A DNA stretch of 64,000 nucleotides. Origin: Hygrocybe punicea (taxonomy: Eukaryota > Basidiomycota > Agaricomycetes > Agaricales > Hygrophoraceae). The notes below the pieces were generated by a model. It did not search any database, had not been told where the DNA came from, and saw nothing but the letters and a program-made list of their open reading frames with translations. Positions 10,834 through 22,777 of this stretch are shown here, in pieces (within the stretch, counting starts at the first letter, position 1; each line of letters starts with the position of its first letter). The position numbers were made by a program, and so were the translations under genes. The stretch lies in NCBI GenBank assembly GCA_963556145.1, contig OY744470.1, positions 2,294,001 to 2,358,000 on the forward strand, read 5' to 3'.

Positions 10834-13800
10834 ATGGAATTCTTTCGAGACGTGACCGTTGCCCTGAGAGGTCCCACTGGTGCCCCCCAAACTGCAGCGG
10901 ACACCATTGCAAAACTCAGTGATAGACTTTCTCCTGCTACCCTTCTAGCCGATCGACGAGCCGCTGTGTTATCTCTCAAAGGACTCTCAAGGGACTGCAA
11001 AAAGGAGGTCGGCGATCGCGCACTCCCTGGGCTTTTGGAAGTCTTGTCCAATGATGCGGAATTGGACGCGGACATCGGAAAGGCTGTCCTAGAGACGTTG
11101 AACGTCTTATGCGATATTGACGATGGTACGGCTGAACTGGGGTTCAAGCACACAGACTACGTGTTGGCCAATGACAAGGCAACCCATACCCTATTCGCTC
11201 TGCTTGGAGATACAAACTTCTACACTCGGTTTGCCACACTTCAGTACTTGACCACTATTTTGCAACATCGGCGGCAGGCCGTCCAGGGCTATTTCCTCAC
11301 GGCCCCAGTCGGTGCCACCACCGTGATAACTGTCCTCGAAGATAAGAGAGAGATCATTCGCAACGGTGCGTGTCTTGTTCCATAACCGGACCGCGAATGG
11401 GAAACGGGAAGTCTTTGTCGAGCCTTCCCCGTGCGTTATTTTCTTTGAACGGATTTAATTACATTGATGTGACCAAGTTCTGAACTCGGGCTAAATCATC
11501 TACGGAGGGGGCACTCGTCCAAAGTCTAAATTCGGTGAAATCAATGTGTTTACTTCGCTTCCCTTTCGCAGAGTGCATTTCGATGGTGCAATCTCTGATC
11601 TCTCAGAGTCCCGACATCCAGAAAATACTTGCCTTCGAGGGTGGGTTCGAAAAGCTGTTCAATATCCTTACGCGAGAAGGCGGAATAGAAGGGGGAGTCG
11701 TAGCTCAAGAAACGCTTACCTGCGTTGATGGCCTCCTTCGCTTCAATGTGTCTAATCAGGTTCGGGGTTAACATGTTCACATATATTGGCACTTAACCAA
11801 CCCCGCCTTCTAGAGCTACTTTCATGAAACCACCCTTATACCAGTTCTGTTCTCCTTCCTTCTGTTCCCACCCAAAGTTCAATTCGTGACCCTGCACCTC
11901 AAGAATTCGCATTGCAATTTTGGGATCGGCAGAAGCTGACGAACGGTAGTCTTGTGGTCGGTATAATGGGAATTCTCGCAGGATCAAAAGGAACCAACGT
12001 ATACCATTCTATTTTCCGTTATTGAAAATAAATGCCAATAATGTCGACTCACCTCTAGGTTCAGGAAATATCCACCTTTTCTCGGTGTTTCATTGAAATC
12101 GCATTAGCTTCTAATGCACCTACCCCACTCAAAACACAGGTTCGCCCAAATCAACCACCATTATCTCGAGATGTATATTCACCATACCTAGGCACTCCGC
12201 TTACTCCCCACTAACCTGACGTTTCCCCTTTCCGAACTATTCCTGACACCCTATCTTCCCGTCCCAGAGTCCAATGGGGAAGAATGGGATCGCCTAGAGC
12301 CCACATCAGCACTCGACGCACTCGTCGAGCTAGCCCTTCACGGAGAATACAACAGTATTGATAGCGGGAAGGGTGTCAGGGATGAATTAGAACTGAGATG
12401 CAGTGCTGCGGGTTTGTTCGAGGTGCCTTACGGCGGTGGTTGTGATGTCTTCAAATGCTGATTACCTTGTAGAATTTCGTCCGCAAAGAAGAGATTAGAC
12501 AAGCGATCGTGCAAGCGATGCTTCCTCTGGCGGGTTCAGGTTCTTCATTGTATTCCCACTAGTTACAACAGTTCATCTCAAGTTGGCCCCTACAGGTCCC
12601 TCCGAACAACCACCGATAACCCCATTACTGCAATCTCTCTCATCACCACCGAACTCTCCTCTTGACGCGGCTGCTTTGACATCGACACATCTCGCTTCTC
12701 TTCTCTTCGCTCACCTCGTTCGCTCGTCTCCTCGCGCCAAAGCGCTTGCCCGATCAATTATGCCTCCTCCGCTCTCCCCCGATGGAACCGACTCTGGCAC
12801 GCTTTTCGTGCCTGCAGACGGCGCACCTGTAGAACTGAAGGAGAAGGCGGATGAGAGTGATGAACCCCCACAGACACTGCTTCAAATACTCAGCGAAAAT
12901 ATTTTCACTTTCATTGTTGTCCCGTTCTCGTGCTGAGTCTTCCGAGCGGGAGTCGCGGGCCTGGGACCGGTTGATTGTTGGATACCTTTGTCTTCTTTCC
13001 CAGTGGCTTTGGGAGGATCCAGCAGCCGTTCGGGAATTTTTGGATGCCGGTGGATTAGGTGTCGTACGTTTCCCCTTGCAAACAACATTAGTTCTGTTTC
13101 ACTGACCACGGCAGAACTAATAGCTGGTAGAGCCTATCAATCAGACATTTGACACAGATGCTCTTGTTCCCGGCCTTTGTGTCTTTCTATTAGGTGTTTG
13201 CTACGAATTCAACCGGGATCCAGGCGAAATCACCAGGTATGTGACCAAATCACATCTCTCACGTATTGTACTTTTGATATCAGATAGGGCTACGATATAC
13301 GCTATCCTGAACCGACTCGGCATCGATACACTCATCGGGCGCATGGCTCGCCTCAGAGAAGATGAGCGGTTCAAGGCCATTGGCCCGATTCGATTGTTCT
13401 CTCTTACCCCACCCAGCACATCACCACCCCGGATTAAAAATGGAGGCTGAAAATGGCGTAGAGATATGGTTTGATTGGGCGTTCATCGACTTTTGGAAGT
13501 CCAATTACTGTGAGATCTACATTGTAATGGATGCAGCCGAATTCTTCTCAAACTTTGGTTATCATATCAAGATACAGTCCAAAGAGGATTATCCACTGAT
13601 CCGAACTCGTTATCTTCCGCGTCTGGTAACCGTCTCACCTTGCTTGTATTGTTTCTTTAGTGAACGTTTTGGATACGACAGGGCAAAATGCTGAAACTGC
13701 CGCAATGCTAGTGACTTCGTTGCGGGACGTCATCACCCAACAGTCCCTCAGAGATTGAAGCCCTTCAAAATAAGTTGAAGAACGTGTCCGCAGAAGGTGA

Positions 13801-13909
13801 CCAGGTATTTAAAAATGTTCTTTGTGACGGGAATGCGTTAACGAAAGCCATTCGTTGCGGATTAGTTTGCTGCATTGCGACAACAAGTTGTTTTGCTGTC
13901 TTCCCAGCT
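10834..13909 (+). pseudogene. USO1/p115 vesicle-tethering gene, copy 1 (frameshifted, cut by gap)
   Basis: The exon order is the same as in the second copy (exons at 10834-11365, 11572-11759, 11814-11998, 12059-12139, 12192-12422, 12473-12533, 12572-13063, 13124-13236, 13288-13509, 13578-13625, 13661-13804). Five single-base differences break the frame: one A missing near 11884, one extra T near 12903, one C missing near 13388 and another near 13413, and one extra C near 13745. All lie in homopolymer runs in the last 2 kb before the N gap, so they look like contig-end errors rather than biology. The last exon is lost in the gap. Confidence 0.8.
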
Positions 13910-14109
13910 NNNNNNNNNNNNNNNNNNNNNNNNNNNNNNNNNNNNNNNNNNNNNNNNNNNNNNNNNNNNNNNNNNNNNNNNNNNNNNNNNNNNNNNNNNN
14001 NNNNNNNNNNNNNNNNNNNNNNNNNNNNNNNNNNNNNNNNNNNNNNNNNNNNNNNNNNNNNNNNNNNNNNNNNNNNNNNNNNNNNNNNNNNNNNNNNNNN
14101 NNNNNNNNN
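13910..14109. other. Assembly gap of 200 N
   Basis: Exactly 200 N, the fixed size used by scaffolders. The sequence before it is the end of copy 1 and the sequence after it is the start of copy 2, so the gap probably has negative true length. Confidence 0.99.
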
Positions 14110-15489
14110 GGTCCGGTTCAGTCTGGTTCTCAGCCAAATTTTGTGAACCCTGGACCGAACCTCAGGTCCGGTTCTACTTAAGTACAGAACCCCGGACCAA
14201 ACCATCGGTTCCGGTTCTTTCAGGTCCGGTTCTGGTTCAGGCTTCATAGAACCAAGAACTGAACCTTACATGTAAGTATATTTTTGCATTTTTCGTTTTT
14301 CGGCTTACACTCAGGTCGCAGGTAGTAAAACAACCATGTATTTAATTAATATATTGTTAAAGAAAAATTATAGAGTGGCCTGCCCCCACCCCGCCTCGCC
14401 TCACAGTCACAGACTCCTGCCGTTCACGCTGCCTGCTATTGCAACTTGCCACCCCCGTCTGCCGCCGTTCGCCGTCCGTTCACTCCATTGGGCGTGGGCG
14501 CTGGCCACCGGCGCTTGAGCGAAGGGGGTGGTTGCTGCTGTGGTTGTTGCCGCTGCTGCGATTACTGCTGTTGCTGTTTCTGCTACCGTAGCCATAGCCG
14601 TTGGGTTTCATGCGGTAGTCACTGTGGTCCGTAGTCACGTGGGTCTTGACGTGTCCATTGTCATTTCCATATCCATTGCCGTTACCGTTAGCATTGGAGG
14701 CATTGATGGTGGCGTTGGCATTGTGGCTGGTGTGGTGGTGGTGGTGGTGGTGGGTGGTTATTGTTGCTAACTCTCCGCTAGAAAAAAGTAATAGATAAAT
14801 TAACCAAAAAAGAGGACTTACTATTTATTGCAATACTGGCAACCCCCCCTGCCGCCGTTCGCCATCCGTTCACGCCATTGGGGGTGAGTGCTAGCCACCG
14901 GCACCTGAGCAAAGGGGCCAGGTGCTGCTGCCGTTGTGGTTCATGCCATAGCCAATGCCGATTCCGTTAGCATGCGTTGGTGTTGGTGTTGGTGTTGGTG
15001 TTGGCATTGTGGGGTTGCTGGTGGTAGTGGTGGTGGTGGCGGCGGTGGGATGGATTGCTGCTGGCGTTGCTAACTCACGCCTAGCGCAGTAAGTAACTAA
15101 AAGTTAAAGTTAGTTGAAGTACATGAAATACCTAAAAAATGGGACTTATCTTAAGCAGAACAGTTCGCCGCGAACTGTTCTGCTCATCAGTGTGCGATCG
15201 TCGCCGGCGTCCGAGTTTCCGTTGTTGTTGAGGGGGTGGGAAGTACACAACCAAAAAACCAAGTTCATCTTCAACGGTTCAATGACATGACATGTCACGG
15301 TACACTCGTTTTGGACACCGGTTTGGACTGGTCCGAACGGGTTCTGGACCACGGCAAAACACGTGAACGCGGAACTGGACTTCAGGTCCGGTTCATGCCT
15401 GGCCTCGAACCTGGACCCGACCGACCGTGGTTCGGTTCTCATTGGTTCAGGTTTGAACCACGGTTCCGAACCAGACCTGTCCATCACTA
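14110..15489. mobile_element. hAT-like element, 5'-truncated second copy
   Basis: Same element as 5567-6965, starting at its 13th base because contig B begins here. The right end, TGTCCATCACTA, and the GAGCAGGG target copy (15490-15497) are intact. Confidence 0.85.
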
Positions 15490-16423
15490 GAGCAGGGGGC
15501 ACAACATCTGTATTGGTGTGACTAGTATACAAGACACTAAGGGCAACGAAACAAGTGCAGTGGTGAGAATATGAAGGCAAATACGAGAGCAGTGATGGCG
15601 GCAAAGCGAAACGGCGAAGAAATGAGTGAGAAAGAAATCCTAAGGGGTGCGAGATCCGAGCGATGTCTGAGTGACTTTGGTCACCATATGAGTTGCTTGT
15701 GAAGGGCCGCTTGCCAGGCCTCAGTGAACTCCGACATGCTTTTCTCTTGCGTACCTGGATACTTCAGCAGATCGGCCTGGAAGCATTGCGTGAAGAACCT
15801 GTGAATTTGTCAAATTGGTGTTTCAGCATGGATGGATTGCCTCGTACCAGGTGTTTCCGTGACTGGTTGAACAGAGAATGAGGCTTATGGCAGTGGATAA
15901 TGTTGCCACTGAGGCTGCGGCAACATTAGACACAACCTGTTTCAGCCTTGGCCGACAATCGTTTGGTCAGGGCTCGTCATCCTACCATCATCATATGATT
16001 TTGCAAATCCATGTCTGGATATAGCAGCAACGACCGATTCCCAAGGCCAACTTGTCCTTTTTCGTCTAACGCTCTCACAGTGATTTCCATTTTTGGCGGT
16101 GTACGTTATTCCCTCAATACCCGCGCCAATTCGATCGCCTCCAAATGGTACACACGAACCTATTACTAATATTTAGTCCTGAGTCAGAAGCTTTCAATCC
16201 ACAGTGGTTCAAGCTTCAAGCTTCAAGTTTGATATTATTATTATAATGAGGTCCAAATCCTATGATTGCCGTGTCCGTTCGTGCATGTGTACCTGCCGTG
16301 AGTATGAAAACGAAACTAGTAAAGATAAAGTGGTCCTGGAGCGTGCAGCGGAGGAATGAAACATTTCAAAAGTAAAGAAAAAACCTTGAAAAATTTAAAA
16401 TGATTTTGGGGGAGTGACTGCTA

Positions 16424-17619
16424 TTATCGTTCGTATGAATGGTTTCTAGAGGTATACATGCCATATTCTGAGCTCGAATCGATGAAAGGATTTGATATGT
16501 AAGCGTCTTCGTAGGCGTCGCGAGAATCGAAGAGACCTGTCCAAGGACATCTGGGCTCGGTGTCATTCCAGGCTGACGGACAGGGAGTATCGTCCGAATG
16601 TAGCTGGCCGTGCATACACCAAGACATGAGGAACGGTTCTGTAAGAGCCATCAAAATGTCATCCGTTATTGGCGCAAACTGGAATGGAGGTTCGTTAGTC
16701 GATACTCTGACCGACGGTGAAGTGATTAATTCTGCGGGCACCAAGGTGCGGCTTGCGATGAATTCTTGAGGGGTTGTGACGGGGGTGGCGACGGAGATGG
16801 GGAAATTTGTGGTGTCGACTGATGAGAACAAAGCAGACGCTAGGATGGCAGCGAGAGTCCCCTGAGACGTGGTTGAGAGGACAGTTTCCCGCCGCGAATG
16901 GCTAGAGCTAATGGCTGTCCTGGATGGCAAGGGCACTGAGTTACAATGGGGATCTTGAAATCGTGGGACAGATTCAGCTTCAAAAGTCGGCAGTGAAACC
17001 AGCCTGTTTTGGTGGCTTGATGACGGAACTGTAAAGCCCAATAAGCAGTCGATACATGTGCGATGGGAAGCCAGCACTACTGACAAGCGGGAAGCATGCG
17101 AGGATTCGTCGTTGATAAGTTCTGGGGTGCCTCGCAAGGATAATAAGATTGGACCTGTGTCACGGAAGCGGCGATGGGAGGGGGGATATGGATAGCCGGC
17201 GGATTCTCCGGAGTATAAAGGTGATAGCCATAACGAACAACCGGTGCGGGCAGTCGAGAAGCATCCCGAGGATGAGCATAAGTGGCCATTCTGGAACTTT
17301 GAATTGGGATTTGACCACTGGAAGCTATGTTTACTTGCCAGGGTACATTTTGGTCCGTGTCGCGGCGAGATTCATCGGTCACAGTGCGAGGACGTTCTTC
17401 GCGTTCGATGTCCACAGGGCTAAAGTTATGGAATGTTGCCACGTTCAGATTGGTGCTGGGACGTGTGTTGGGACGTGGGCTGTTTCGTAGAGCCTTTCTC
17501 CTCTTGTAAGAGATTGTGTCCCCGTTAAACTGGTAGGACCGGATCGGGTTGACTCGGAAGACGGAGGTTTGGACGGAAGCCTCAGAGAGGTTGAAACGGC
17601 CTTTCGATGTCGGATTCAT
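16424..17619 (-). CDS. Ser/Thr/Pro-rich protein of unknown function (copy 2)
   Basis: Identical in translation to the gene at 7900-9095, with exons 17619-17235 and 17154-16424. No substitutions change the protein, in line with one locus assembled twice. Confidence 0.5.
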
Positions 17620-18125
17620 CTGCCCTTCGAAAGCCCTTCCGAGTCGGACAGGATGGAGGTAGGAGGATGGTAGACTCGGAGTGAGCGTGACTACTTGGCG
17701 ATATTGTTATAAGCCAATATCATGATTATTTCAAAAAAGTCATGCATTTTCAATAATTCCCTTCTTTAACGGAGTACTCTCTGCCAATTCTAGCGGACAG
17801 CCATCAAGCAAAGCTTTCGATATGGCTATTCACTGCCCTGCCGTCCCCATAAACGACGAATTGTAGGTTCAAATTCAGCGTCCATCCTTACAATCCTTTT
17901 CCAAGCTTGTGAAATGTCCCGTCACGCGTAGGCTTCCGTCGTTGCAAGCTTCCGAGTCGGATAACGTTATGATCTTAGCCACAAGCCCTTGGACCATAAA
18001 ATACAAGTGTTCGAATACCTTGAGGCTCAAATACCACCCACGTCAGTGTCGTACATTCCATTAACACCTGCTGATGGTGGTACTCATCCATTGTGCCTTT
18101 CACTCTTGTCAGCGTCTAGATTATC

Positions 18126-18701
18126 ATGCTTGCGATAACCAAAGCCGAAGCCGTGTTCAAGAAGGTTCGGCGTGCTCAGAGGGATTGGAATTCCCCGGTG
18201 TTGACCTACGAGGAGATGAAAGTCAAGTCCAAGAACCCCAGCGCGGTAGGCTATATATCCGCCGTTTTTCTATGGTTACATCATCGCTCCTTATTCTCAG
18301 AATACCTATATCATCGATGTCCGTGAACCCGACGAATTTGCAGAGGGAGCGATCCCTTTATCCATCAACCTGCCCCTCTCTTCGCTGATGGACACTCTCG
18401 ACCTTTCCAATACCCAATTCAAGGACCAATTTGGATTCAATAAACCGGAGAACGACGACGACATCACTTTCTACTGTCTCAAGGGCATCCGAAGTGTTAC
18501 AGCCACCGATATAGCGAGAAGCAATGGATACACGAAGTATGTCCTTTTGAATCAAGACCCAAGCCCTTTATTGAAACAAGTCATAGTGTTTCCGACTATA
18601 CTGGGTCGTGGGTGGAGTGGGTGGTCCAGCCGGACGCCCAGATATTCTTTCCGGTACCGGAGATGAGCAAGCCGCTCGAGACCAAATCGCAATACCTTTA
18701 G
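18126..18701 (+). CDS. Rhodanese-domain sulfurtransferase (copy 2)
   Basis: Exons 18126-18245, 18301-18536 and 18587-18701. The protein, including the CLKGIRS active-site loop, is the same as the first copy. Confidence 0.85.
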
Positions 18702-19260
18702 GCTTATTTTGTTGCATGTCCCGACTCCTGTCCAATTGTTTTCGTGTCATACGTCTGCACAGTAAATACGATAGACCAAAAGCAAGCCGTCGTTCTCTAC
18801 TAGTCCATAAGATACCTCCCAGCCATGTTTTCGGAAGCATGAAATATATCGCAGTGAAATGCTCAGTCCACTCAATAGCAATCATACTCGCCCGGACCGT
18901 AATAGTGGTTTCCTTGTACGCCCCGCCTCCCGGCATCATTCCCCACTGCGTGTCGATGTCATGTAAAATAGACATTCCGTCCCAGTCATCAGAAGCTGCT
19001 TCTACATCCTCCACCGTGACCATGGACGCCCTTCCACGCGGAAGATGTACACCAGCGTGGGAATATGCCTGCTGGGGAATTTCACAGACATGCTTCTGGA
19101 CTTTGGCGACACTGCTGAGGGGGATGAGGCGCCGCCCGTTCAGGTGGAGGCGCTGCCTCCCCATTGCCGCCGCATGTCGCTTACCAGAACAATGGCTGGC
19201 TTGTGAGTTCGGGTGCATTGTGATATTGCAGACTGTGCACGTCCACATTTGAGAGGCCAT
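18568..19260 (-). CDS. U1-type C2H2 zinc-finger protein (copy 2)
   Basis: Start ATG at 19260, finger CTVC...H...GKRH. Same uncertainty at the 3' end as the first copy, where it overlaps the rhodanese gene. Confidence 0.6.
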   Translation of the reverse strand: MASQMWTCTVCNITMHPNSQASHCSGKRHAAAMGRQRLHLNGRRLIPLSSVAKVQKHVCEIPQQAYSHAGVHLPRGRASMVTVEDVEAASDDWDGMSILHDIDTQWGMMPGGGAYKETTITVRASMIAIEWTEHFTAIYFMLPKTWLGGILWTSRERRLAFGLSYLLCRRMTRKQLDRSRDMQQNKPKGIAIWSRAACSSPVPERISGRPAGPPTPPTTQYSRKHYDLFQ

Positions 19261-19357
19261 GTACAATGGGTTCTGGTTGGAGGAAGGCTTGTGGAGGCTA
19301 GATGTTCCAAGGTCACGATTGTCACACGTTTTTCTCAGAGACGGTTCAGTGATCAGC

Positions 19358-22300
19358 ATGGAATTCTTTCGAGACGTGACCGTTGCCCTGAGAGGTCCCA
19401 CTGGTGCCCCCCAAACTGCAGCGGACACCATTGCAAAACTCAGTGATAGACTTTCTCCTGCTACCCTTCTAGCCGATCGACGAGCCGCTGTGTTATCTCT
19501 CAAAGGACTCTCAAGGGACTGCAAAAAGGAGGTCGGCGATCGCGCACTCCCTGGGCTTTTGGAAGTCTTGTCCAATGATGCGGAATTGGACGCGGACATC
19601 GGAAAGGCTGTCCTAGAGACGTTGAACGTCTTATGCGATATTGACGATGGTACGGCTGAACTGGGGTTCAAGCACACAGACTACGTGTTGGCCAATGACA
19701 AGGCAACCCATACCCTATTCGCTCTGCTTGGAGATACAAACTTCTACACTCGGTTTGCCACACTTCAGTACTTGACCACTATTTTGCAACATCGGCGGCA
19801 GGCCGTCCAGGGCTATTTCCTCACGGCCCCAGTCGGTGCCACCACCGTGATAACTGTCCTCGAAGATAAGAGAGAGATCATTCGCAACGGTGCGTGTCTT
19901 GTTCCATAACCGGACCGCGAATGGGAAACGGGAAGTCTTTGTCGAGCCTTCCCCGTGCGTTATTTTCTTTGAACGGATTTAATTACATTGATGTGACCAA
20001 GTTCTGAACTCGGGCTAAATCATCTACGGAGGGGGCACTCGTCCAAAGTCTAAATTCGGTGAAATCAATGTGTTTACTTCGCTTCCCTTTCGCAGAGTGC
20101 ATTTCGATGGTGCAATCTCTGATCTCTCAGAGTCCCGACATCCAGAAAATACTTGCCTTCGAGGGTGGGTTCGAAAAGCTGTTCAATATCCTTACGCGAG
20201 AAGGCGGAATAGAAGGGGGAGTCGTAGCTCAAGAAACGCTTACCTGCGTTGATGGCCTCCTTCGCTTCAATGTGTCTAATCAGGTTCGGGTTAACATGTT
20301 CACATATATTGGCACTTAACCAACCCCGCCTTCTAGAGCTACTTTCATGAAACCACCCTTATACCAGTTCTGTTCTCCTTCCTTCTGTTCCCACCCAAAG
20401 TTCAAATTCGTGACCCTGCACCTCAAGAATTCGCATTGCAATTTTGGGATCGGCAGAAGCTGACGAACGGTAGTCTTGTGGTCGGTATAATGGGAATTCT
20501 CGCAGGATCAAAAGGAACCAACGTATACCATTCTATTTTCCGTTATTGAAAATAAATGCCAATAATGTCGACTCACCTCTAGGTTCAGGAAATATCCACC
20601 TTTTCTCGGTGTTTCATTGAAATCGCATTAGCTTCTAATGCACCTACCCCACTCAAAACACAGGTTCGCCCAAATCAACCACCATTATCTCGAGATGTAT
20701 ATTCACCATACCTAGGCACTCCGCTTACTCCCCACTAACCTGACGTTTCCCCTTTCCGAACTATTCCTGACACCCTATCTTCCCGTCCCAGAGTCCAATG
20801 GGGAAGAATGGGATCGCCTAGAGCCCACATCAGCACTCGACGCACTCGTCGAGCTAGCCCTTCACGGAGAATACAACAGTATTGATAGCGGGAAGGGTGT
20901 CAGGGATGAATTAGAACTGAGATGCAGTGCTGCGGGTTTGTTCGAGGTGCCTTACGGCGGTGGTTGTGATGTCTTCAAATGCTGATTACCTTGTAGAATT
21001 TCGTCCGCAAAGAAGAGATTAGACAAGCGATCGTGCAAGCGATGCTTCCTCTGGCGGGTTCAGGTTCTTCATTGTATTCCCACTAGTTACAACAGTTCAT
21101 CTCAAGTTGGCCCCTACAGGTCCCTCCGAACAACCACCGATAACCCCATTACTGCAATCTCTCTCATCACCACCGAACTCTCCTCTTGACGCGGCTGCTT
21201 TGACATCGACACATCTCGCTTCTCTTCTCTTCGCTCACCTCGTTCGCTCGTCTCCTCGCGCCAAAGCGCTTGCCCGATCAATTATGCCTCCTCCGCTCTC
21301 CCCCGATGGAACCGACTCTGGCACGCTTTTCGTGCCTGCAGACGGCGCACCTGTAGAACTGAAGGAGAAGGCGGATGAGAGTGATGAACCCCCACAGACA
21401 CTGCTTCAAATACTCAGCGAAAATATTTCACTTTCATTGTTGTCCCGTTCTCGTGCTGAGTCTTCCGAGCGGGAGTCGCGGGCCTGGGACCGGTTGATTG
21501 TTGGATACCTTTGTCTTCTTTCCCAGTGGCTTTGGGAGGATCCAGCAGCCGTTCGGGAATTTTTGGATGCCGGTGGATTAGGTGTCGTACGTTTCCCCTT
21601 GCAAACAACATTAGTTCTGTTTCACTGACCACGGCAGAACTAATAGCTGGTAGAGCCTATCAATCAGACATTTGACACAGATGCTCTTGTTCCCGGCCTT
21701 TGTGTCTTTCTATTAGGTGTTTGCTACGAATTCAACCGGGATCCAGGCGAAATCACCAGGTATGTGACCAAATCACATCTCTCACGTATTGTACTTTTGA
21801 TATCAGATAGGGCTACGATATACGCTATCCTGAACCGACTCGGCATCGATACACTCATCGGGCGCATGGCTCGCCTCAGAGAAGATGAGCGGTTCAAGGC
21901 CATTGGCCCCGATTCGATTGTTCTCTCTTACCCCACCCCAGCACATCACCACCCCGGATTAAAAATGGAGGCTGAAAATGGCGTAGAGATATGGTTTGAT
22001 TGGGCGTTCATCGACTTTTGGAAGTCCAATTACTGTGAGATCTACATTGTAATGGATGCAGCCGAATTCTTCTCAAACTTTGGTTATCATATCAAGATAC
22101 AGTCCAAAGAGGATTATCCACTGATCCGAACTCGTTATCTTCCGCGTCTGGTAACCGTCTCACCTTGCTTGTATTGTTTCTTTAGTGAACGTTTTGGATA
22201 CGACAGGGCAAAATGCTGAAACTGCCGCAATGCTAGTGACTTCGTTGCGGGACGTCATCACCCAACAGTCCTCAGAGATTGAAGCCCTTCAAAATAAGTT

Positions 22301-22608
22301 GAAGAACGTGTCCGCAGAAGGTGACCAGGTATTTAAAAATGTTCTTTGTGACGGGAATGCGTTAACGAAAGCCATTCGTTGCGGATTAGTTTGCTGCATT
22401 GCGACAACAAGTTGTTTTGCTGTCTTCCCAGCTGCAAAGCTCGGAGGATAAGCGGAGGGAGGTGGAAAAAGAGCAGGAGGATCTGTTAGTTTTGTTAGAT
22501 GAGTTAAATAGTAAACGGCGAATGGACAAAGGAAAGCTTCGGGCGGCGGGATTGGTTGTTTCGGAGGATGAGGGGGATGAGGAGGAGGGAGAGGGAGATG
22601 ATCAATGA
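19358..22608 (+). CDS. USO1: USO1/p115 ER-to-Golgi vesicle tether, complete
   Basis: Twelve exons (19358-19889, 20096-20283, 20337-20522, 20583-20663, 20716-20946, 20997-21057, 21096-21586, 21647-21759, 21811-22034, 22103-22150, 22186-22328, 22432-22608) join into 2475 nt, 824 residues, with every junction in phase. The N-terminal 700 residues are the armadillo-like globular head: LLADRRAAVLSLKGLS, then FATLQYLTTILQHRR, ILAFEGGFEKLFNIL, VDGLLRFNVSNQ, CFIEIALASNAPT, and DFWKSNYFQRG at its end. Residues 719-800 are a short coiled coil (SSEIEALQNKLKNVS, DKRREVEKEQEDLLVLL), and the last 20 are strongly acidic (EDEGDEEEGEGDD). The protein tethers COPII vesicles to the Golgi with Ypt1/Rab1. It is much shorter in the coiled coil than yeast Uso1. 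The start is chosen at MEFFRDVT, where family similarity begins. The 206-nt first intron is longer than the rest. Confidence 0.92.
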
Positions 22609-22777
22609 ATACCACGGTTAGTTAATTTGAAGAATGTAAATATTTGAGTGGGATGCGGTCGATAACAATCATATAATGGTACATGAAAATCACTTTATTA
22701 GGTGTCAACTCTCCAAGGTACAAATGCACATAACTGAACAATTAGGTGATCGTGATTTAAGGGAGGATGGCGAACTG
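22609..22777. other. Convergent 3' region
   Basis: Only 169 bp between the USO1 stop and the stop of the minus-strand PLP enzyme gene, so the two transcripts probably overlap at their 3' ends. Confidence 0.5.

Larger units (their letters stand above)
5579..13909. repeat. Duplicated block, copy 1 (right end of contig A)
   Basis: This block is nearly identical to 14110-22433, in the same orientation and with an offset of 8524-8531. Differences are mostly single-base indels in short homopolymers, plus one SNP and a replaced stretch of about 25 bp inside the hAT element (copy 1 6715-6741). Copy 1 stops exactly at the N gap and copy 2 starts exactly after it, which is what an unmerged contig overlap looks like. 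Confidence 0.9.
14110..22433. repeat. Duplicated block, copy 2 (left end of contig B)
   Basis: This repeats 5579-13909, beginning 12 bp inside the hAT element. Copy 2 differs from copy 1 near its own start: one A missing near 15197, a replaced stretch at 15245-15262 and extra bases near 15421. These are contig-end positions again. Beyond 22433 the sequence is unique. Confidence 0.9.

Noticed and set aside
5579..22433. True tandem gene duplication of the USO1 region
   Set aside because: Breakpoints coincide with the N gap and differences cluster at contig ends, so an assembly overlap is simpler.
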